A DNA stretch of 48,544 nucleotides, taken from JALZUE01 sp051251725. GTDB taxonomy: Bacteria; Pseudomonadota; Gammaproteobacteria; Enterobacterales; Alteromonadaceae. The position numbers were made by a program, and so were the translations under genes. The notes under the pieces are model-generated. The model was not told where the DNA came from and searched no databases. It saw nothing but the letters and a program-made list of their open reading frames with translations. The DNA lies in assembly GCA_051251725.1 (NCBI GenBank), contig JBPOFN010000032.1:1-48544 (forward strand), in the 5' to 3' direction. The stretch's first letter is position 1, and each line of letters opens with the position of its first letter. This document shows, in pieces, positions 16,686 to 24,612 of this stretch.

Positions 16686-17899
16686 TGGCTGAACTTCCAA
16701 ATAAGATTAGTACTATTAGCGTTGATGCTTTTGGTAAAGAATCAGGTGATTTGACTCAGCCGAGTCATTATTCATATCAATACACAAATGATAACTCTGC
16801 TTCATTAACCATGAAGTATCAACAAGCACCTTATAACTACGGTGCTCTTCATCCTATTTTTAGTCAAAATTTGCCTGAAGGTTATGTTCGTCATTACATA
16901 AGTGAAAAGCTGAGACGTCATGCTAACATTAATGATATGTACCTTCTTGCGCTTCAATTAGATAAAGGCATCGGGCATTTATCTTATCGTAGCGATATTG
17001 AAAAGACAGGCGCTGGCCAGTTATCACTGAACGAAATTATCACCTGGCAAGGTAAAGAAAGTCTCTTTCATCAATTATTAGATCGCTACTATCTCAACGG
17101 TTTAGTTTCAGGTGTGCAACCTAAAGTATTGGTAAATGCCGTGAATGATACAGGAAAACCTTCTGTTGGTCGGAGCTTGTTGCAGCAAGAAGAGTTTATT
17201 ATTAAATCATATGATGCAGAGTTTCCACTGCTGACTGTGAATGAATATGTTTGCATGGAAGCTGCTAGAGCCTGTGGTTTAGGGCCTAGCCAATGTTGGC
17301 TGTCTGATGACCTTAAAACTTTTATCACTGAGCGGTTTGATGAGGCCGATGGCAAACGATTAGGTATTGAAGATTTTACCGTGCTTATGGGCAAGCAAGG
17401 TGATGAAAAATATCAGTCTAGTTATGAAATGCTAATGAAAGCGACCTACCTTTTTACAAAATCTGATGTTCAACTAAGACGTATGTATCAATATATTGTT
17501 TTTAATTGCTTAATTGGAAACGGTGACGCGCATTTAAAGAACTTTTCTGTGCAATATGATGAGAGTAGAACAGACATCATATTGACGCCTCCCTATGATA
17601 TTACTCACACACCGATTTATGAAACCATTGATAATAAAATGGCACTTAAACTCAATGGCGCAAAACTCTTCCCTGACAAAAAGCAGTTAATAAAACTCGG
17701 TAAATCATACAACTTAGAAAAGCCTGAGATTATTATTGAAAAAACTGCTGATACGATTAGAGATTATCTTGGATACTCTGATGAAGTAGATATTATTGAC
17801 GGATTAAAAGCGTCAATATTAAGCTCAATTCATTGTGGTACAAGTGAGCAATACTCGACAAAAAACTACGTGCACGATAAGAAAAGAAAGTTTGACTAG
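16685..17899 (+). CDS. hipA: HipA-family serine/threonine kinase toxin
   Basis: This is the toxin of a type II hipBA module. HipA kinases phosphorylate targets such as glutamyl-tRNA synthetase and cause growth arrest or persistence. The 404-residue protein has the N-terminal HipA subdomain (to about residue 105) and the kinase core. Visible motifs are SGVQPK at 142-147, the ATP-contact lysine in FIIKSYD (Lys174), the catalytic GNGDAHLKNF (Asp281) and the metal-binding PPYDITHT (Asp305). The gene appears intact. Because it keeps its own N-terminal subdomain, this is a HipBA rather than a split HipBST system. The target is not predictable. Heptamer repeat elements lie on both sides of the module. 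Confidence 0.88.
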   Translation: MAELPNKISTISVDAFGKESGDLTQPSHYSYQYTNDNSASLTMKYQQAPYNYGALHPIFSQNLPEGYVRHYISEKLRRHANINDMYLLALQLDKGIGHLSYRSDIEKTGAGQLSLNEIITWQGKESLFHQLLDRYYLNGLVSGVQPKVLVNAVNDTGKPSVGRSLLQQEEFIIKSYDAEFPLLTVNEYVCMEAARACGLGPSQCWLSDDLKTFITERFDEADGKRLGIEDFTVLMGKQGDEKYQSSYEMLMKATYLFTKSDVQLRRMYQYIVFNCLIGNGDAHLKNFSVQYDESRTDIILTPPYDITHTPIYETIDNKMALKLNGAKLFPDKKQLIKLGKSYNLEKPEIIIEKTADTIRDYLGYSDEVDIIDGLKASILSSIHCGTSEQYSTKNYVHDKKRKFD

Positions 17900-17953
17900 G
17901 TTTTAATCTTGTATTATGGGGTCAGCCAACTTGAAAAGTGATTTCGAGGGGGA

Positions 17954-18163
17954 AGTTACAAGTTACAAGTTACAAGCTACAAGCTACAAGCTACAAGAAT
18001 TCAGTCTGCAGGTTGCGCTTGAAGTTGGAATTGGGCTTGTATCTAGAACCAGGTACGAGGGGCCAGATACAAGTTACAAGGGAAAAGATACAAGGATTAT
18101 GTCTGCGAGTTAAGGTTAGGTGCCGACTAGGTTTTTGTATCGTGTAACTTTCCACTTGTATCT
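17954..18163. repeat. Heptamer repeat elements 2 and 3, in tandem
   Basis: The first copy has six exact-phase left units at 17954-17995 (AGTTACA three times, AGCTACA three times), a centre with GTCTGCAGGTTG, and a short right unit TTGTATCT near 18038. The second copy has four left units at 18065-18092, a centre with GTCTGCGAGTT, and right units TTGTATC, GTGTAAC, TTTCCAC, TTGTATC at 18135-18162. The centres resemble that of element 1. A further GTCTGCGGGTTT follows near 18183. The stretch 17900-18288 holds nothing else I can support; two ORFs of 65 and 69 codons here are translations of the repeat. Confidence 0.85.
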
Positions 18164-18288
18164 AGATCAGGCCCAAGTATCAAGTCTGCGGGTTTATATT
18201 TAATACTTTAAAAAGCCTGTAATCTTCTATCTGAATACTTTATTATTCAACTATTAATAAGATTTAAAAATATCAATATGGATGCACT

Positions 18289-19710
18289 ATGATTTTACCC
18301 GTAATTATGGCCGGTGGCTCAGGCACTCGCTTATGGCCACTTTCTCGCCAATTATTTCCGAAGCAATTTTTAACGCTTAATGGCGAAAATTCAATGTTAC
18401 AAAATACCGCGATGCGTTTAGCGGGTATTGAGCACGAAGCTCCTGTGGTAATTTGTAATGAAGAACACCGTTTCTCGGTAGCTGAACAATTTCGCGCCAA
18501 TAAAATTTCTAACAGCGGTATTATTTTAGAGCCGGTTGGTCGCAACACAGCCCCAGCTATTGCACTTGCTGCTTTAAATGCCGTTAAAGGCGGTGATGAT
18601 CCGTTATTATTAGTGTTAGCGGCTGATCACGTGATTAAAGACGAAGCTGCTTTTTGCCAGTCGGTTAACAATGCTGCTGCACTTGCTGAACAAGGTAAGT
18701 TAGTTACTTTTGGTATTGTACCTACCGCACCTGAAACCGGTTATGGTTATATTAAAGGTGGAGATGCTATTTCTGGCGCGCAGTCTGATGCTTTTGTTGT
18801 TAGTCAGTTTGTTGAAAAACCTGATTTAGCTACCGCAGAGCAATATTTAGCCAGTGGTGATTATTACTGGAACAGTGGTATGTTCTTGTTTAAAGCCAGC
18901 ACTTATTTAGCTGAACTAAAAGCGCATAACCCTGCCATTTATACTGCTTGTGAAAACTCAATTGCTAGTACTCAAGCTGATGCTGATTTTATTCGTGTGA
19001 ATAAAGAAGCGTTTGAGGCTTGCCCTGATGACTCTATCGATTATGCGGTAATGGAAAATACTACCCAAGCGGTTGTTGTGCCAATGGATTGTGGTTGGAG
19101 TGACGTAGGTAGCTGGTCTGCACTTTGGGAAATTGAAGAGAAAGACGAAAACGGCAATGCCTTTAAAGGCGATGTAATATCAGTTAATAGTACTAATTCT
19201 TATGTTAATGCCGAAGAAAAGTTGGTGGCGGTAATTGGTTTAGACGACGTAGTGGTTGTTGAAACTAAAGACGCTATTCTGGTTGCTAAAAAATCAGAAG
19301 TGCAATTAGTTAAAAATGTGGTGAATGAACTTAAAGCGAAAGACCGTAGTGAGTTTAAAGTTCACCGTGAAGTTTATCGCCCGTGGGGTAAATATGACTC
19401 GGTTGATAATGGCGAACGTTTCCAAGTTAAACGTATTACCGTAAAACCAGGCGCTAAATTATCGGTGCAAATGCATCATCATCGCGCTGAACATTGGATT
19501 GTGGTATCAGGTACTGCCATGGTCACCAATGGCGACAAGCAAATTATGTTAACTGAAAACCAATCTACCTATATTCCTATTGGCGTTATTCATGCGTTAG
19601 AAAACCCAGGTAAAGTTGACTTAGAACTTATCGAAGTTCAGTCGGGTTCGTATTTAGGTGAAGACGATATTGTACGTTTTGAAGATCGTTATGGCAGAGT
19701 AGACTCCTGA
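18289..19710 (+). CDS. manC: Mannose-1-phosphate guanylyltransferase / mannose-6-phosphate isomerase
   Basis: This bifunctional enzyme makes GDP-mannose and interconverts fructose-6-phosphate and mannose-6-phosphate. The N-terminal nucleotidyltransferase has GGSGTRLWPLSRQLFPKQFL at about residues 9-28, plus FVEKPDLATAEQYL, YYWNSGMFLF and the WSDVGSWSALW block. The C-terminal type II isomerase cupin (from about residue 360) has YRPWGKYDSV, the metal-binding QMHHHRAEHWIVVSG and YIPIGVIHALENPG. At 473 residues it is a full-length family member. A long heptamer array begins at the base directly after its TGA stop. The next gene, manB, belongs to the same pathway despite a 412-base gap. Confidence 0.95.
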   Translation: MILPVIMAGGSGTRLWPLSRQLFPKQFLTLNGENSMLQNTAMRLAGIEHEAPVVICNEEHRFSVAEQFRANKISNSGIILEPVGRNTAPAIALAALNAVKGGDDPLLLVLAADHVIKDEAAFCQSVNNAAALAEQGKLVTFGIVPTAPETGYGYIKGGDAISGAQSDAFVVSQFVEKPDLATAEQYLASGDYYWNSGMFLFKASTYLAELKAHNPAIYTACENSIASTQADADFIRVNKEAFEACPDDSIDYAVMENTTQAVVVPMDCGWSDVGSWSALWEIEEKDENGNAFKGDVISVNSTNSYVNAEEKLVAVIGLDDVVVVETKDAILVAKKSEVQLVKNVVNELKAKDRSEFKVHREVYRPWGKYDSVDNGERFQVKRITVKPGAKLSVQMHHHRAEHWIVVSGTAMVTNGDKQIMLTENQSTYIPIGVIHALENPGKVDLELIEVQSGSYLGEDDIVRFEDRYGRVDS

Positions 19711-20065
19711 TACAAGCTACAAGCTACAAGCTGTAAGCTATAAGCTGTAAGCTGCAAGCTGTAAGCTGCAAGCTGCAAGCTGTAAGCTGCAAGCTGTAAG
19801 CTGCAAGCTGTAAGCTGCAAGCTGTAAGCTGCAAGCTGTAAGCTGCAAGCTGTAAGCTATAAGCTATAAGCTGTAAGCAGTAAGCTATAAGCTATAAGCT
19901 GCAAGCTATAAGCTATAAGCTGTAAGATACAAGCTGCAAGGAGTTAGATATAAGCTTTAAGCTGTAAGATACAAGCTGCAAGGAGTTAGATATAAGCTAT
20001 AAGCTGCAAGATACAAGCTTATAGCTTTCCGCTTGTAACTTGAAGCTTGAAGCTTGTATCTTGTA
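19711..20065. repeat. 44-unit heptamer array with inverted right arm (element 4)
   Basis: Forty-four uninterrupted 7-bp units run from 19711 to 20018, consensus TRYAAGC (mostly TGTAAGC, TGCAAGC, TATAAGC, TACAAGC). The first unit starts at the base after the manC stop. Units 7 to 21 largely alternate TGTAAGC and TGCAAGC. A six-unit, 42-bp block is duplicated (19921-19962 and 19963-20004, one mismatch). Inverted units GCTTGTA, ACTTGAA, GCTTGAA, GCTTGTA, TCTTGTA follow at 20031-20065, also in phase. Nothing else is seen between manC and manB apart from an AT-rich leader. Confidence 0.95.
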
Positions 20066-20122
20066 ACTAAAATGTATCTATCATCCTCCGTTTATTAAAG
20101 ATTTTATTTAAAGGTTGTTTTT

Positions 20123-21556
20123 ATGTTGGTAACGAATGAAGTTATTGAACAAAGCGGTATTGCTTTTGGTACTAGTGGTGCACGTGGTTTAGTTGAACAA
20201 TTTACCGCAGATGTTTGTGCTGCATTCACTCATGCATTTGTTGGTTCATTGAAAAAACAAGCGTGGTCATTTAATTCGTTCGCGCTTGCTATTGATAACC
20301 GTCCAAGTAGTTATGCTATGGCGCAAGCGTGTAGTGCTGCATTAAAACAGTTAGGCATTAACGTACATTATTATGGCGTTATTCCTACACCGGCATTGGC
20401 TTATGCCGCAATGCAGCGCAATATTCCTTGTATTATGGTTACTGGCAGTCATATTCCTTTTGATCGTAATGGCTTAAAGTTTTATCGCCCAGATGGCGAA
20501 ATTACCAAAGCAGATGAAACTGGCATTTTATCTGAAACTGTTAATTTTCAGTCGTTAACTTCTGCGGCTAATTTACCTGAATTAAGCGTTGATAAAGCGG
20601 CCGAAAATGAATACGTAGCAAGATACACTTCATTATTTGACACTGACTTATTAGCGGGTAAAAAAATAGGTATTTATGAGCACTCAAGTGCTGGCCGAGA
20701 TATTTACCAAGCGTTATTTGAACAACTTGGTGCTGAGGTGGTTTCACTTGAACGTAGTGATCAGTTTGTGCCAATTGATACTGAAGCGGTTTCAGACGAA
20801 GACAAACAAAAAGCCTTAAATTGGTCAAAGCAATATAATTTTGATGCCATATTTTCTACCGATGGCGATGGTGACAGACCATTAATTTCAGATGAAAAAG
20901 GCAACTGGTTGCGTGGTGATATTTTAGGGTTATTATGCGCTCAAGCATTAAATGTAGAAGCCTTAGCGGTACCGGTAAGCTCTAATACTTCAATTGAATT
21001 ATCAAATGCTTTTAACAAAGTATTACGTACGCGAATTGGCTCGCCTTATGTTATTGCTGAATTTTCAGTGTTAGCAAAAGAATTTATCTCAGTAGCCGGT
21101 TTTGAAGCCAATGGCGGATTTTTATTAGGATCTGACGTTACAATTAACAAGCAAGTTTTAAAAGCGTTACCTACGCGTGATGCAGTTTTGCCTGCCATTA
21201 TGTTGTTTGCTGCTAGTAAAGCTACCGGTAATATTTCATCGTTAGTTGATGCTTGTTCTGTTAGGTTTTCAGCTAGTGATCGCATTAAAAACTTTGCGAC
21301 TGAAAAAAGCAAAGCGTTAATTGCTACTCATAGCGCTGATCCAAGTAATTTAATTCAACAGTTGGGTTTTGAAAATATTAGCGCTACGGCTGTTGATACT
21401 ACCGACGGGTTAAGAATAACGTTATCTGATAACAATATTATCCACTTACGTCCGTCAGGTAATGCACCTGAATTACGTTGTTATGCCGAATCATCTGATG
21501 AGGCACAAGCGCAGGCATTGGTAGTTAAAGTATTAGCAAAGGTTATTGCGTTATAG
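20123..21556 (+). CDS. manB: Phosphomannomutase (alpha-D-phosphohexomutase family)
   Basis: It converts mannose-6-phosphate to mannose-1-phosphate, the substrate of the upstream ManC. The 477-residue protein has the four-domain mutase layout: an early GTSGARG, the phosphoserine loop VTGSHIPFDRNG (Ser109), the metal loop DGDGDR at 247-252, and the C-terminal phosphate-binding RPSGNAPELRCY. The serine loop reads TGSHIP instead of the more common TASHNP, a divergence found in some mutases of this family. A glucosamine- or glucose-specific mutase cannot be excluded, but pairing with manC favours mannose. A heptamer array begins at the base directly after its TAG stop. Confidence 0.87.
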   Translation: MLVTNEVIEQSGIAFGTSGARGLVEQFTADVCAAFTHAFVGSLKKQAWSFNSFALAIDNRPSSYAMAQACSAALKQLGINVHYYGVIPTPALAYAAMQRNIPCIMVTGSHIPFDRNGLKFYRPDGEITKADETGILSETVNFQSLTSAANLPELSVDKAAENEYVARYTSLFDTDLLAGKKIGIYEHSSAGRDIYQALFEQLGAEVVSLERSDQFVPIDTEAVSDEDKQKALNWSKQYNFDAIFSTDGDGDRPLISDEKGNWLRGDILGLLCAQALNVEALAVPVSSNTSIELSNAFNKVLRTRIGSPYVIAEFSVLAKEFISVAGFEANGGFLLGSDVTINKQVLKALPTRDAVLPAIMLFAASKATGNISSLVDACSVRFSASDRIKNFATEKSKALIATHSADPSNLIQQLGFENISATAVDTTDGLRITLSDNNIIHLRPSGNAPELRCYAESSDEAQAQALVVKVLAKVIAL

Positions 21557-21738
21557 GCTAGAAGCTTGAGGCTAGAAGTTTGAAGCTAGAAGCTAGAAGC
21601 TTGAGGCTTGAGGCTAGAAGTTAGAAGTTAGAAGTTTGAAGCTAGAAGCTAGAAGCTAGAAGCTTGAGGCTTGAGGCTTGAAGCTAAGAGCTATTAACTT
21701 GTATCTTTTCACTTGTAACTGCGCTTAGCGCTTGTATC
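21557..21738. repeat. 18-unit GCTAGAA/GCTTGAG heptamer array (element 5)
   Basis: Eighteen units in exact phase fill 21557-21682 (GCTAGAA, GCTTGAG, GTTAGAA, GTTTGAA), starting at the base after the manB stop. Inverted units TTGTATC, TTTTCAC, TTGTAAC follow at 21699-21719, and another TTGTATC lies at 21732-21738. The left-arm unit is AAGCTAG in circular form, the same subtype as the array at 24296 but in the opposite orientation. Bases 21739-21800 are the ugd leader. Confidence 0.93.
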
Positions 21739-21800
21739 GCGGGTTGTGAATGTTTAATATTGTTTTATAGAGTTTTGAATAACATTTCTTAGGGAAGTAA

Positions 21801-23141
21801 ATGAAAGTTACAGTTTTTGGTATCGGTTATGTAGGTTTAGTGCAGGCGGCTATTTTAGCTTCTGTTGGTCACGACGTTGTTTGTGTTGATATTGACGAAA
21901 CAAGAGTCGAAAACTTAAAAAAGGGCATTATTCCTATTTATGAACCGGGCTTAACACCATTAGTTGAGCAAACCTATAAAGACGGTTTATTAAAATTTAC
22001 TACTGACGCCGCTGCAGGTGTTGCCCACGGAACAGTTCAGTTTATCGCGGTAGGTACGCCGCCAGATGAAGACGGCTCTGCTGATTTAAAATACGTGTTA
22101 GCGGTAGCTTCAACGATTGCTGAGCATATGACTGAATCAAAGATCATTATTGATAAGTCAACTGTGCCGGTAGGTACTGCAGATAAAGTTTCTGCCAGAG
22201 TTGCACAAGTTTTAGCTGAGCGCGGAGCTGATATTGCTTTTGATGTGGTTTCAAACCCTGAGTTCTTAAAAGAAGGCGCAGCAGTAAACGATTGTATGAA
22301 ACCTGATCGTATTGTTGTTGGTACTAACAATGAAGCTTCGCGTGAAGCGATGCGTGAATTATATGCGCCATTTAACCGTAATCATGATCGCATGATCTTT
22401 ATGGATGTTCGCTCTGCTGAATTAACTAAATACGCTGCTAACTGTATGTTGGCAACGAAAATTTCGTTTATGAATGAAATTGCCAACCTAGCTGAACTTT
22501 TAGGTGCTGATATTGAAGCGGTTCGCCATGGTATTGGTTCAGACTCGCGTATTGGTTATCAATTTATCTACCCGGGTTGTGGTTACGGCGGTTCTTGTTT
22601 CCCGAAAGATGTACAAGCGTTAGTAAAAACAGCCCATGGTATTGATTACAAACCAGCGTTATTAGAAGCGGTTGAAAGTGTTAACTATGCGCAAAAACAA
22701 AAATTATTTTTCCATGTTAATAACCATTTTAACGGTGACTTAAAAGGTAAAACCGTTGCTGTTTGGGGCTTGTCGTTTAAACCACAAACAGATGATATGC
22801 GTGAAGCATCGTCACGTGTGTTAATGGAGTCTTTATTTGCAGTAGGGGCACGAGTACAAGCTTATGATCCTGAAGCAATGGAAGAATGTCAGCGTATTTA
22901 TGGTAGCCGTGACGATTTAGCGTTAATGGGTACTAAAGAAGCGGCATTGCAAGGTGCTGATGTATTAGTTATTTGTACTGAGTGGAGCCAATTTAGAGCG
23001 CCAGATTTCGACTTAATTGCCGATAAACTCAGTACTAAAGTGATTGTTGACGGCCGTAACTTGTTTGATCCTGCGTTATTGAATAAACGCGGTTTTAGTT
23101 ATTATGCGATTGGCCGTGGTGACAGTGTTAAAAAAGTATAA
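21801..23141 (+). CDS. ugd: UDP-glucose 6-dehydrogenase
   Basis: It oxidises UDP-glucose to UDP-glucuronate with two NAD+. The 446-residue protein has the N-terminal Rossmann site GIGYVGLVQAAILA, the VGTPPDEDGSADL block, the central FLKEGAAVNDCMKPDRIV segment and the catalytic cysteine at 266 in YPGCGYGGSCFPKD. The C-terminal UDP-binding domain has AVWGLSFKPQTDDMREASS. It follows a heptamer array with AGGGAAG just upstream as a possible ribosome binding site. A strong terminator follows at 23166. The downstream epimerase and galU supply the next and previous steps around UDP-glucuronate. Confidence 0.95.
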   Translation: MKVTVFGIGYVGLVQAAILASVGHDVVCVDIDETRVENLKKGIIPIYEPGLTPLVEQTYKDGLLKFTTDAAAGVAHGTVQFIAVGTPPDEDGSADLKYVLAVASTIAEHMTESKIIIDKSTVPVGTADKVSARVAQVLAERGADIAFDVVSNPEFLKEGAAVNDCMKPDRIVVGTNNEASREAMRELYAPFNRNHDRMIFMDVRSAELTKYAANCMLATKISFMNEIANLAELLGADIEAVRHGIGSDSRIGYQFIYPGCGYGGSCFPKDVQALVKTAHGIDYKPALLEAVESVNYAQKQKLFFHVNNHFNGDLKGKTVAVWGLSFKPQTDDMREASSRVLMESLFAVGARVQAYDPEAMEECQRIYGSRDDLALMGTKEAALQGADVLVICTEWSQFRAPDFDLIADKLSTKVIVDGRNLFDPALLNKRGFSYYAIGRGDSVKKV

Positions 23142-23165
23142 TATGCGTTAAGTGTATTGTTAAAT

Positions 23166-23201
23166 AAACTCAGTTTCTTGGTTAAGAACCTGAGTTTTTT
23201 T
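23166..23201 (+). terminator. Rho-independent terminator after ugd
   Basis: AAACTCAG at 23166-23173 pairs with CTGAGTTT at 23190-23197, with an inner stem (GTTTCTT with AAGAAC) and a run of T to 23201. It lies 24 bases after the ugd stop and is a clear intrinsic terminator. Confidence 0.85.
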
Positions 23202-23257
23202 GTAACTGCTGTTTAAATATTTAAATGGTAAAAATAGTAATTAATATCGAGTTTTAA

Positions 23258-24265
23258 ATGAAATATTTAGTCACGGGTGCTGCCGGTTTTATTGGTTTTT
23301 TTGTTGTTCAGCGATTATGTGAGCAAGGTCATCAAGTTATCGGGATTGATAACCTCAATGATTATTACGATGTAAACCTAAAAAAGGCCCGTTTAGCTGA
23401 GCTAGCCGCGTTAAGTAACTTCACTTTTTCCGAATTAGATTTAGCCGACCGTGAAGGTATGGCAGAGCTTTTCAAAACCGAACAGTTTACTCGCGTTATT
23501 CATTTAGCGGCGCAGGCTGGCGTGCGTTATTCAATTGATAATCCGATGGCTTATGCTGATAGTAATTTGGTTGGCCATTTAGCCGTGCTAGAAGGTTGTC
23601 GTCATAACAAAGTTGAGCATTTAGTTTATGCCTCGTCGAGCTCGGTTTATGGTTTAAATTCAAAAGTGCCATTTTCTACCTCAGACAGTGTTGATCATCC
23701 TATTTCATTATATGCAGCAACGAAAAAGTCGAATGAGTTAATGTCGCATACTTATTCTCATTTGTATGGCGTACCTACTACCGGTTTACGATTTTTCACT
23801 GTTTATGGCCCATGGGGTCGTCCAGATATGGCATTATTTAAATTCACCAAAAAAATTGTTGAAGGCGATGCTATCGATGTATACAACAATGGTGATATGC
23901 GCCGTGACTTTACTTATATTGATGATATTGTTGAAGGTATTATTCGCATTCAAGACGTAATTCCACAGCCGAATGAAAATTGGACGGTAGAAGCAGGTAA
24001 TGCGGCAACCAGTAGTGCGCCATATCGCGTTTTCAATATTGGTAATGGTAATCCAGTTAAACTTACTGAATTTATTGATGCGTTAGAAGACTCATTGGGT
24101 ATGACGGCAGATAAAAACTTAATGCCAATGCAGCCAGGTGATGTTTATCAAACTTATGCTGAAGTTGAAGACTTATTTGCAGCGACGGGTTATAAGCCAA
24201 AAATGACAGTGCAACAAGGTGTGCAAAACTTTGTTGATTGGTATAAAAATTTTTATAAAGTATAA
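23258..24265 (+). CDS. UDP-glucuronate 4-epimerase (NAD-dependent epimerase)
   Basis: This is an extended short-chain dehydrogenase of 335 residues, likely interconverting UDP-glucuronate and UDP-galacturonate. The NAD site is TGAAGFIGFFV, and IDNLNDYYDVNLKKARL after it is characteristic of glucuronate 4-epimerases. It continues with AAQAGVRYSIDNPMAY, ASSSSVYG, the YAATKKSNE catalytic tyrosine and lysine, and TVYGPWGRPDMALF. Its position directly after ugd supports the substrate. It has its own leader after the ugd terminator. An inverted heptamer array lies 30 bases after the stop. Confidence 0.88.
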   Translation: MKYLVTGAAGFIGFFVVQRLCEQGHQVIGIDNLNDYYDVNLKKARLAELAALSNFTFSELDLADREGMAELFKTEQFTRVIHLAAQAGVRYSIDNPMAYADSNLVGHLAVLEGCRHNKVEHLVYASSSSVYGLNSKVPFSTSDSVDHPISLYAATKKSNELMSHTYSHLYGVPTTGLRFFTVYGPWGRPDMALFKFTKKIVEGDAIDVYNNGDMRRDFTYIDDIVEGIIRIQDVIPQPNENWTVEAGNAATSSAPYRVFNIGNGNPVKLTEFIDALEDSLGMTADKNLMPMQPGDVYQTYAEVEDLFAATGYKPKMTVQQGVQNFVDWYKNFYKV

Positions 24266-24295
24266 ATTGTCATAATTATCAGCGATGATATTTGT

Positions 24296-24449
24296 CTAGC
24301 TTCCAGCTTCTAGCTTTCAGCTTCTAGCTTCTAGCTTCCAGCTTCCAGCTTCTAGCTTCTAGCTTCTAGCTTCCAGCTTCCAGCTTCCAGCTTCTAGCTT
24401 CTGGCTTCTAGCTTCTGGCTTCTGGCTTCTAGCTTCTAGCTTTAAGCTT
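24296..24449. repeat. 22-unit CTAGCTT heptamer array, inverse orientation (element 6)
   Basis: Twenty-two exact-phase units fill 24296-24449 (CTAGCTT, CCAGCTT, CTGGCTT, one TCAGCTT, ending TAAGCTT). The reverse complement is AAGCTAG, which matches the unit of the array at 21557. The two arrays therefore flank ugd and the epimerase gene as inverted repeats. There is no clear second arm here. It is followed by a promoter region for galU. Confidence 0.93.
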
Positions 24450-24483
24450 TAATAACCCAGTTAAGCCAAATATATAAAAAATA

Positions 24484-24572
24484 AGATCATACTGAGATCA
24501 TACTAAGTGAATTTTATTCAACCACAAAAAGCTATGTAAATTTTTGTGGTTTATGGTAGTTTAAAGTAATTA
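24484..24572 (+). promoter_or_regulatory. galU promoter with inverted and direct repeats
   Basis: Two 11-bp direct repeats AGATCATACTG and AGATCATACTA lie at 24484-24505. A perfect 10-bp inverted repeat ACCACAAAAA / TTTTTGTGGT with a 10-base spacer covers 24521-24550. The candidate promoter is TTGTGG at 24544-24549, a 17-base spacer and TAATTA at 24567-24572, so the inverted repeat overlaps the -35 box, as an operator would. It may alternatively form a weak terminator hairpin. The start would lie about 35 bases upstream of galU. Confidence 0.4.
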
Positions 24573-24612
24573 CTTTAGAATGATTCAAATAGCAGAAATA
24601 ATAAGGACGAAA

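Noticed and set aside
16685..17899. HipBST three-component system
   Set aside because: The HipA protein keeps its own N-terminal subdomain and there is no separate HipS gene between hipB and hipA.
17916..18147. Two overlapping plus-strand ORFs of 65 and 69 codons
   Set aside because: Their products (SYKLQATSYKLQ type) are translations of the heptamer units in different frames, and there is no ribosome binding site.
19711..20065. CRISPR array
   Set aside because: The units are contiguous 7-bp repeats with no spacers of 25-40 bases, and no cas genes are present.
23758..23960. Internal 64-codon ORF within the epimerase gene
   Set aside because: It is a shifted-frame reading of a well-conserved epimerase segment.
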